From positions 1 through 5,755 of the forward strand of contig JALFLX010000062.1 in NCBI GenBank assembly GCA_022774485.1: a stretch of 5,755 nt of DNA, written 5' to 3'. The notes beneath the pieces were generated by a model, which was not told the origin of the DNA, searched no databases, and worked only from the letters and a program-made list of their open reading frames with translations. This document shows positions 1 to 4,597 of the stretch, piece after piece. A program made the position numbers and the translations under genes. Every line of letters begins with the position of its first letter. The stretch's first letter is position 1. The DNA comes from Bacilli bacterium. Its GTDB lineage: Bacteria; Bacillota_I; Bacilli_A; RFN20; CAG-288.

Positions 1-105
1 TGTACTGAACCCCTCTTGTTGGACCAAGGAGTAGGTCAAGGATGAATGAAGTGACATGTCACTTCATTCATCGGCCGCTTCGAAGCCATAGGAGGGTTCA
101 GTACA
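1..105. mobile_element. MITE-like element with IS3-like ends and nested palindromes
   Basis: The block starts with TGTACTGAACCC (1-12) and ends with its exact reverse complement GGGTTCAGTACA (94-105), giving TG...CA ends. The left end continues into a GTTGGAC-containing stretch (18-24), which resembles IS3-family (IS150-type) ends as I remember them. Inside are three further self-complementary units: GACC/GGTC (22-25 with 34-37), a perfect 32-bp palindrome (41-72) and GCTTCGAAGC (77-86). About 49 % of the block is G+C, against about 24 % in the next 100 bases. No transposase is encoded, so a short non-autonomous element or a collapsed IS remnant fits best. The left terminus coincides with base 1, so a target-site duplication cannot be tested and the window may begin at a contig end. 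The mobile-element call is inference; the inverted repeats are directly visible. Confidence 0.55.
41..72. repeat. Perfect 32-bp palindrome inside the MITE-like block
   Basis: GATGAATGAAGTGACA (41-56) is followed without a spacer by its exact reverse complement (57-72). It could extrude as a cruciform or fold as an RNA hairpin. No T-run follows on either strand, so it is not a typical terminator. Its centre (56/57) is offset by about 3.5 bases from the centre of the outer 1-105 inverted repeat, so the two are separate palindromes rather than one. Confidence 0.9.
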
Positions 106-206
106 TCTTTAGATGAAACATATTAGAGATTTTATAAATAATAGATTGTCTTTGCTTTTCACTTTGCGTTCTTTAGTAAACTTAGAATTTTTAACAGTAC
201 GTTTTA

Positions 207-1448
207 TTATAGATCCAAGCTGTTCTTATTAAGCAAGAATTCAAAAATTCCGATAACTAAAATGCCTTCTTCGGTAATCCACGCTTTTTTGTCTCCTTTT
301 ACTATTATTATTTTCTTAAAGTTATCATGGATATTTAATAAAGGCCTTTCTTCTTGAATTGTTTTTTCATGAGTTGAAAGAGAAAGTGTTGATTGAATGT
401 AATACTTCTTATTAAACTGATTACATATAAAATCAACTTCAGTTTGTTTTTTTGCGTCTCCCTCTCGAATAGTTACAACTCCCACATCCACATTATAACC
501 ACGAGCTAATAACTCATTATAAATAATATTTTCCATAATATGAGTTTCTTCTTGTTGCCTAAAGTTTAGTCTAGCATTTCTTAATCCAATATCCGAAAAA
601 TAGAATTTAAAAGGTGATTGAATATACTTTTTGCCTTTTATATCGTATCTTTCGGATTTTTCAATTATGAATGAATCTTCCAAATATTTCAAATAAGACG
701 ATAGAGTATTTATCGATAAATCTTTAAAACCATTACTTTGGAATGTATTTAATAATTTGTTTGGGTTGGTCAATGAACCGATTGATGAAGCTAATATATT
801 TAATAATGAATCTAAAATATCTATTCTTTGAATGTTGTTTCTTTCGACAATATCGCATATGTAGGTCTTTTCAAATAATTGTTTAAGATATTTGGATTTT
901 TCACTTTCACTTTTAAAAGAAATTACTTTAGGTAATCCACCATAAATAATATATTCTTCCCAAGCATCTTCTTTATCGCCTTCAAATACAGAATAGTATT
1001 CTGAAAAAGTAAGAGGAAAAACTCTAATCTCATCACCACGCCCTCTAAATTCAGTAATGATATCAGATGATAAAAATTTAGAATTACTTCCGGTAACATA
1101 TATATCTAAATTATTGATATGCAAAAAACCATTTAATACCGATTCAAAATCGTTTACTTTTTGAATCTCGTCTAATAACAAATAATATGGGGCATCATCA
1201 ACAATTAAGCTCCTAATATATTCATCTAAAATATCAGGATCTTGATATTTAGTATTCCTTCGTTCATCAAAATCTATTTTAATGATATGGTTTTCACTTA
1301 TTCCTTTACCCATTAAATATTCTTTAAATATAGGATCGAGAAGAAACGATTTCCCACATCTTCTCATTCCAGTAATTATTTTTACTAGTCCATTATTTTG
1401 TTTATTTACCAGCTGATTAAGATAAATTTCTCTATTAATTCTTAACAT
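207..1448 (-). CDS. AAA_14/DUF4143-family ATP-binding protein
   Basis: A complete 413-residue protein with the two-part architecture of the abundant AAA_14 plus DUF4143 ATPases. The N-terminal P-loop domain has a Walker A motif GMRRCGKS (27-34), a Walker B motif LLLDEIQ (90-96) and a sensor-like TGSNS (119-123). After a helical middle section, the C-terminal domain has the conserved acidic helix MENIIYNEL (305-313), TEVDF (336-340) and YYIQ (349-352), an arrangement like a restriction-endonuclease (PD-(D/E)xK) fold. The cellular role of this family is not established; the protein is expected to be cytoplasmic and to hydrolyse ATP. The start at 1448 is chosen because CGGAGG lies six bases upstream and the family's N-terminus begins here; a start at 1496 would read through the control repeats. 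The gene is very AT-rich (sampled lines 25-32 % GC, against 43-52 % in the frr operon), and it lies beside a MITE-like block, so recent acquisition is likely. It is separated from the next minus-strand gene by about 510 bases including a terminator, so it appears monocistronic. Confidence 0.9.
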   Translation of the reverse strand: MLRINREIYLNQLVNKQNNGLVKIITGMRRCGKSFLLDPIFKEYLMGKGISENHIIKIDFDERRNTKYQDPDILDEYIRSLIVDDAPYYLLLDEIQKVNDFESVLNGFLHINNLDIYVTGSNSKFLSSDIITEFRGRGDEIRVFPLTFSEYYSVFEGDKEDAWEEYIIYGGLPKVISFKSESEKSKYLKQLFEKTYICDIVERNNIQRIDILDSLLNILASSIGSLTNPNKLLNTFQSNGFKDLSINTLSSYLKYLEDSFIIEKSERYDIKGKKYIQSPFKFYFSDIGLRNARLNFRQQEETHIMENIIYNELLARGYNVDVGVVTIREGDAKKQTEVDFICNQFNKKYYIQSTLSLSTHEKTIQEERPLLNIHDNFKKIIIVKGDKKAWITEEGILVIGIFEFLLNKNSLDL

Positions 1449-1454
1449 AAATAA

Positions 1455-1460
1455 CCTCCG
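1455..1460 (-). promoter_or_regulatory. Ribosome-binding site fixing the ATPase start
   Basis: On the minus strand CGGAGG is followed by six A/T bases and then ATG at 1448. No comparable site precedes the longer in-frame ATG at 1496, so this decides the start. Confidence 0.85.
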
Positions 1461-1461
1461 T

Positions 1462-1486
1462 TGAATATTTTTTCCGTTTACGTAAA
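1462..1486. repeat. 25-bp repeat, promoter-proximal copy (ATPase leader)
   Basis: Identical over 25 bases to 1538-1562. It reads TGAATATTTTTTCC followed by GTTTACGTAAA on the plus strand, and its end includes the perfect 10-bp palindrome TTTACGTAAA (1477-1486). On the minus strand it lies between the predicted transcription start (near 1490) and the CGGAGG site, so a bound protein would block transcription or early elongation. Probable operator; the binding protein is unknown. Confidence 0.7.
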
Positions 1487-1495
1487 TTTTTTTCA

Positions 1496-1506
1496 ATTAT
1501 ATTATA
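1496..1506 (-). promoter_or_regulatory. Probable -10 region of the ATPase promoter
   Basis: On the minus strand TATAATATAAT contains two overlapping consensus -10 hexamers (1501-1506 and 1496-1501). No good -35 hexamer is seen at 16-18 bases upstream, so the promoter may need an activator or depend on the AT-rich context. It sits almost midway between the two 25-bp repeats. A short direct repeat AATCACTGA lies upstream of it (1508-1516 and 1532-1540). Confidence 0.5.
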
Positions 1507-1537
1507 CAATCACTGATGCAATAATTCGACTAATCAC

Positions 1538-1562
1538 TGAATATTTTTTCCGTTTACGTAAA
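1538..1562. repeat. 25-bp repeat, upstream copy (ATPase promoter)
   Basis: Second copy of the 1462-1486 repeat, in the same orientation and 76 bases away start to start (about seven helical turns). Relative to the ATPase promoter it lies roughly at -48 to -72. With the proximal copy it brackets the -10 region, an arrangement suited to cooperative binding or DNA looping by a regulator, possibly the ATPase itself. The repeat is seen directly; its function is inference. Confidence 0.7.
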
Positions 1563-1588
1563 ATTTATTCACTAAATAATAAAAATAA

Positions 1589-1832
1589 TTGACATTATCG
1601 GCAGTCACTCAAAGATCTATTCTACTTGTTTTAAATTTACTTGAAAATGTAAATCATAGCCAATTCAGGCTCTTCAAACCTATATCACTCGTTGAGAAGA
1701 TAACGTTACCGCCGATCCAATATTTGGGGTACAGAATCTTTTTGGCGCTTTTCAACGTTATTTGAAGCATCGAAAATCACTATGGTGTCTATTCGTAGTC
1801 CTGATAACGCGAAATCAAGAGTGCTAATTAAG
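1589..1832. other. Non-coding stretch with overlapping open frames, possible gene or element debris
   Basis: No convincing gene is found here, but the sequence is not ordinary spacer. It is about 40 % GC, unlike the roughly 25 % control region beside it. Several frames stay open: one plus frame from TTG 1589 to a stop near 1763 (58 codons), another plus frame from about 1710 to 1857, and a minus frame of about 57 codons running from about 1880 down to about 1710. None has a good start with a ribosome-binding site, and I recognise no domain in any of them. Decay of a mobile element or former gene, or a structured RNA, are the alternatives. Confidence is low for any specific identity. Confidence 0.3.
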
Positions 1833-1862
1833 TTCCTATATCGGTGCGACCTGATATAGGAA
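1833..1862. repeat. Strong hairpin, 10-bp stem with GGT/ACC inner pairs
   Basis: TTCCTATATC (1833-1842) pairs perfectly with GATATAGGAA (1853-1862). The ten-base loop contains GGT-GCG-ACC, which can extend the stem by three pairs with one bulged T. A T-run does not follow the hairpin on either strand, so it is not a simple terminator. Its last two bases overlap the A-run of the terminator-like structure at 1861-1904. Confidence 0.75.
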
Positions 1863-1904
1863 AAAGACAATTCGTTTTCTTATCCCCATTTGGGAATTGT
1901 TTTT
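1861..1904. terminator. Probable bidirectional rho-independent terminator
   Basis: ACAATTC (1867-1873) pairs with GAATTGT (1894-1900). The stem is flanked by AAAAA (1861-1865) and TTTTT (1900-1904), so a T-run follows the stem in either direction. The 20-base loop contains CCC-ATTT-GGG, which can form an inner hairpin. It lies 55 bases beyond the stop of the minus-strand gene ending at 1959 and would end that transcript. The stem is AT-rich, so efficiency is uncertain. Confidence 0.55.
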
Positions 1905-1958
1905 CACTATTATGGACAATTGCAACAATAGACTTAATTTCAATCGCACTACTTATGT

Positions 1959-2780
1959 TTATTCTTCTTTAAGATTTTTTGGCAATGAATTGACATTCCC
2001 ATCAGGAGATTTGATATGCAGGGTGTTATTTTTCAACATTTTTGCTTCACGGATTAACTGAATTCCAACTCCTCCCCAAAAACAGACGGCTAAAAGGATT
2101 ATAATTCCAAAAATCCAACCGACTGCTGGGTGAATCGTCCCAAGAATACCCGAAACGATGAGTGCAATACTCCCACAAAGTGCTAAAAAGGCAGGAATGA
2201 TAAACATTTTGATACTCGTGACGGTATTGCGTTTTGCGCAGATATCAAGAATCTCATCACTGGTGTAATTTTTCACATTCTCACCAGAAATTTCATTCAA
2301 AAGAGCAATGAGATCATAAAGAGCTGCTCCCCAATAGACATAGTCAGCAAACTTGACATTCGGATTGTGCTCAGTAGAGGTGATGACACATGTCATCTCA
2401 CCGATTTCCTTTGAGATCAAATAATCTTCTTTCACAATAAACTTTCTCGGAGTAGAGTTAAGCCGATTAATGAAGTTATAAAAACCATCACATTTGTCTT
2501 CGCAATACTGAGTATAAACATCATCCAAATTAAGCAATAAATCTGAGATAACTCCGTTCTCATCATAAGTAAACATCACTTGAATCTTGGCTTTTTTGTA
2601 TCTGATCCAACCGACTAATAAGCCAGAATCATAAACACCAATCTCATTTCTCAAAGGAGGTTTAATACCTACTTTTCCTAAAAAGATTGAAAGATTCATA
2701 AACTGAATACTATTTTTCAGTTTGGTCTCTTTCTCCTTTTCATGCTCTAACTCTTTCTTTCTCTCATCGCTAGTAGACAT
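1959..2780 (-). CDS. Uncharacterised protein with a soluble N-terminal domain and two C-terminal membrane segments
   Basis: A complete 273-residue protein that I do not recognise. Residues 1-24 are a highly charged Lys/Glu stretch likely to be helical. Residues 25-185 look like a soluble mixed domain, with a Cys pair C93/C97 and a helix around YWGAALYDLIALLNEI (149-164). Two hydrophobic segments follow at about 192-212 and 219-243, with a short Gly/Pro turn between them, then a polar tail of about 30 residues. No signal peptide is seen, so both the large N-terminal domain and the tail probably face the cytoplasm, with a membrane hairpin between. The start is supported by AAAGGAG five bases upstream (2786-2792). 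It has its own near-consensus promoter and a palindromic operator-like site in its leader, so expression is probably controlled by a repressor. It is divergent from the frr operon and shows no functional link to it. Sampled composition (about 38 % GC) lies between the ATPase and the frr operon. Confidence 0.8.
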   Translation of the reverse strand: MSTSDERKKELEHEKEKETKLKNSIQFMNLSIFLGKVGIKPPLRNEIGVYDSGLLVGWIRYKKAKIQVMFTYDENGVISDLLLNLDDVYTQYCEDKCDGFYNFINRLNSTPRKFIVKEDYLISKEIGEMTCVITSTEHNPNVKFADYVYWGAALYDLIALLNEISGENVKNYTSDEILDICAKRNTVTSIKMFIIPAFLALCGSIALIVSGILGTIHPAVGWIFGIIILLAVCFWGGVGIQLIREAKMLKNNTLHIKSPDGNVNSLPKNLKEE

Positions 2781-2801
2781 ACAAACTCCTTTCTTTTAAT
2801 T

Positions 2802-2817
2802 ATGAACACGTGTTCAT
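2802..2817. promoter_or_regulatory. Perfect 16-bp palindromic operator-like site
   Basis: ATGAACACGTGTTCAT is a perfect inverted repeat. It lies at about +5 to +20 of the predicted minus-strand transcript and ends nine bases short of the AAAGGAG site. The size and symmetry fit a dimeric repressor such as a TetR- or MarR-type protein, but the regulator is not in the window. A further GTTCAT half-site occurs at 2842-2847, between the -35 and -10 hexamers of the same promoter. Confidence 0.65.
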
Positions 2818-2828
2818 TTTCTATCCAT

Positions 2829-2857
2829 ATTAGAAGAAATAGTTCATTACTTGTCAA
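2829..2857 (-). promoter_or_regulatory. Sigma-A-type promoter of the minus-strand membrane protein gene
   Basis: On the minus strand, TTGACA (2852-2857, perfect -35) is followed after exactly 17 bases by TCTAAT (2829-2834, five of six matches to TATAAT). Transcription should begin near 2822, giving a leader of about 42 bases that contains the palindrome and a good ribosome-binding site. Confidence 0.75.
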
Positions 2858-2930
2858 TAATATTTTTTCGAAAACCTCATATAGAACAGGAAAATTCGCT
2901 TAACATTTTCACCATTTCTATCACATTGCC

Positions 2931-2959
2931 TTTATCACGAAAAATATATTTGATAAAAT
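2931..2959 (+). promoter_or_regulatory. Extended -10 promoter of the frr-cdsA-dxr operon
   Basis: TAAAAT (2954-2959) is preceded directly by TGA (2951-2953), giving a TGn extended -10 element. A weak -35 match TTTATC (2931-2936) sits 17 bases upstream. The better hexamer TTGCCT (2926-2931) would leave a 22-base spacer and is unlikely. Predicted start near 2966. Its presence suggests that frr is the first gene of its transcript here, with no pyrH before it. Confidence 0.55.
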
Positions 2960-2968
2960 ACCGATATA

Positions 2969-2984
2969 GTTCTATATATAGAAC
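2969..2984. promoter_or_regulatory. Perfect 16-bp palindrome abutting the frr ribosome-binding site
   Basis: GTTCTATATATAGAAC is a perfect inverted repeat whose last base touches AAGGAGG (2985-2991). It covers about +4 to +19 of the predicted transcript. It could be a repressor site, or an RNA hairpin with a six-pair stem and UAUA loop that affects access to the ribosome-binding site. Its right half TATAGAACA recurs at 2880-2888. Function is inference. Confidence 0.6.
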
Positions 2985-2996
2985 AAGGAGGTCATT

Positions 2997-3539
2997 ATGG
3001 CTGTTATTGAAGATTTTATCACTAAGATGGACAAGTCCCTTGTCTCATTGAAAGAAAGTTTAAGCACCTTAAGAGCAGGAAAGGTCACCCCTCAGCTCTT
3101 AGATAAAGTCACCATTGTCGCTTATGGTGAGAAATGCCTTTTAAAGAGTGTCGCTCAGATTTCTGGCATCTCCGCCACCGATCTTCAGGTGAAGACTTTT
3201 GATCCTAGCATCATCAAGGACATCATCTCTGGTCTCAACAAAGCGGATTTAGGTTGCACTGTCACTCAAAACGGCAATGCTGTTATCTTAAAATTCCCTG
3301 TCCCGAGTGAAGAGAGACGTCAGGATCTCATCAAACAAGCCAAGAAATACTGCGAGGATGGCAAGGTTGCAATCCGCAACATCCGCCGCGATGCCAACAA
3401 TGCCATCAAGAAAGATGCTACCTTAAGCGAAGATATGAAATCTGATCTCAATGACAAAGTTCAGAAAGAGACAGATAAGCACATTGCAGAAATTGAAAAG
3501 ATCTTTGCTGCGAAAGTAAAAGATATCGAGACCATCTAA
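2997..3539 (+). CDS. frr: Ribosome recycling factor
   Basis: Complete at 180 residues; the usual length is about 185. After termination, RRF acts with EF-G in the cytoplasm to split the post-termination ribosome complex. The family pattern is clear: LRAGKVTPQLLDKV (25-38) corresponds to the N-terminal helix motif, followed by the central beta domain, then EERR (105-108), and the signature RNIRRDAN (127-134) on the last long helices. The C-terminal helix is rich in Lys and Glu. The shorter length comes from small deletions before EERR and in the loop after the signature (KKDATLSED). The start is firm: AAGGAGG lies five bases upstream. It is the first gene of a tight operon, with cdsA starting three bases after its stop. 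In many Bacillota frr follows pyrH; here a divergent unrelated gene lies upstream instead. Confidence 0.97.
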   Translation: MAVIEDFITKMDKSLVSLKESLSTLRAGKVTPQLLDKVTIVAYGEKCLLKSVAQISGISATDLQVKTFDPSIIKDIISGLNKADLGCTVTQNGNAVILKFPVPSEERRQDLIKQAKKYCEDGKVAIRNIRRDANNAIKKDATLSEDMKSDLNDKVQKETDKHIAEIEKIFAAKVKDIETI

Positions 3540-3542
3540 TCG

Positions 3543-4589
3543 ATGAACACTTTATCCCAATCCAAACAGACAAGCATGCTTGTCCGAATAATAACCGGTA
3601 TTATTTTTGTGCTAGTCGTTTTTCCTTGTCTGTTTTTAGGTGGTTGGTTTCATTTCATCCTCGTATTTCTTCTCGCAGGTTTTGCTACCTATGAGATTTT
3701 ACAAGCTCCTGGGAAAAATCACTTCCCTCTCGGAATCAAAATTCTCAGCTATTGCTTTATATTCTTATTCCTCATCTCTTTTTTCACGAAAGGATGGATT
3801 ACAAGAAACAACCCCTTTCAGCTGAATGTCACGCCTGACTTCTACTCTCCGCTTCGCTTCCTTTATCCGATTTTATTAGTTGGAACCTATTTCTTCATTG
3901 TCGCACTGGTTGGAATTATCAGCGAGAAAGTTCAACTTCAAGACATCACTTATCTCACCACGATGATAGTGTTCTTAGCGATTTCTTTTGTCGGCATGCT
4001 GTATCTCAGATACTTCCCGAATGGAAGCGGAACAGTTCACGCGAATACATATTTTAAAGATGTCTATGGATCAAAGCAGTGGTGGGTGAGCTCCGGTTTG
4101 ATCATCACCCTTTGTTTAGGAACCTGGGCTAGCGATGCCGGTGCTTACTTTGTCGGTATCCTCTTTGGAAAACACCCGATGAACAAGCGTGTCTCTCCTC
4201 ACAAGACATGGGAGGGATTCATCGGTGGATGTATCTTCTCTTATATCATTTTCTTCGGTGCGTCAGCCATCTTTGAATATGGTTTGAAAAGCCCGTTAGT
4301 TCCTGGAATTCTTCAATTCCAAACTTCTGAAGTGTTAAAAGAGATGAACGTGTTAGGAGGCGCCTCTTGGGTCTTCTTAGCAATCTTCGGTCTCCTGCTT
4401 CCTCTCGTTGGAAACTTAGGCGGTTTCTTCTTCTCTTTGATCAAGAGACATTATGAGATTAAAGATTACGGAAAAATTCTTCCCGGTCACGGTGGAATCA
4501 TCGACCGTTTCGATTCTGTCTTAGCAAACTGCGCGATGTCCTCTGTCCTCCTCTTCATCATGTCGTATGGTTTCAATGTTGTGCTGTAA
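3543..4589 (+). CDS. cdsA: Phosphatidate cytidylyltransferase (CDP-diacylglycerol synthase)
   Basis: An integral membrane enzyme that makes CDP-diacylglycerol from phosphatidate and CTP, the branch point for phosphatidylglycerol and cardiolipin. The full family signature is present at 298-324, with S298, K301, R302, K307, D308, H316-G317-G318, D321, R322 and D324 all in place. The upstream conserved block WASDAGAYFVG (195-205) and SPHKTWEG (218-225) also match. About eight or nine hydrophobic segments span the chain, starting at about 13-33 and 35-50. At 348 residues it is longer than the common 260-290. The extra length lies mainly in loops around 80-105 and 157-180. The start is three bases after frr stops, with no clear ribosome-binding site, so translation is probably coupled to frr. 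uppS, which often lies between these two genes, is absent. Function is confident. Confidence 0.96.
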   Translation: MNTLSQSKQTSMLVRIITGIIFVLVVFPCLFLGGWFHFILVFLLAGFATYEILQAPGKNHFPLGIKILSYCFIFLFLISFFTKGWITRNNPFQLNVTPDFYSPLRFLYPILLVGTYFFIVALVGIISEKVQLQDITYLTTMIVFLAISFVGMLYLRYFPNGSGTVHANTYFKDVYGSKQWWVSSGLIITLCLGTWASDAGAYFVGILFGKHPMNKRVSPHKTWEGFIGGCIFSYIIFFGASAIFEYGLKSPLVPGILQFQTSEVLKEMNVLGGASWVFLAIFGLLLPLVGNLGGFFFSLIKRHYEIKDYGKILPGHGGIIDRFDSVLANCAMSSVLLFIMSYGFNVVL

Positions 4590-4597
4590 TTTTCTAC

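Noticed and set aside
1..105. tRNA-like cloverleaf (TTCGAA arm, multi-stem fold)
   Set aside because: The arms do not match tRNA geometry; there is no anticodon arm, the outer stem is 12 bp and the central stem 16 bp.
42..116. Short plus-strand ORF starting in the 32-bp palindrome, with AAGGAG at 26-31
   Set aside because: Only 24 codons and composed of palindromic sequence; it might echo an IS orfA start, but coding cannot be supported.
1449..1496. Upstream ATG extending the ATPase by 16 residues
   Set aside because: It would be translated from the control repeat itself, has no ribosome-binding site, and the family N-terminus fits the ATG at 1448 with CGGAGG upstream.
1462..1562. Two repeats with a spacer as a minimal CRISPR array
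   Set aside because: Only two copies, a 51-base AT-rich spacer containing a -10 element, and no cas genes. A promoter-bracketing operator pair explains it better.
207..2780. ATPase and membrane protein as a two-gene operon or toxin-antitoxin-type pair
   Set aside because: They share a strand, but about 510 bases, a terminator and separate promoters lie between them, and their composition differs.
2851..3051. Plus-strand frame overlapping the frr promoter and start
   Set aside because: It runs through the promoter, palindrome and ribosome-binding site and overlaps frr in another frame; the composition is not protein-like.
3640..3825. Plus-strand frame inside cdsA
   Set aside because: Shadow of cdsA, which carries the complete family signature in its own frame.
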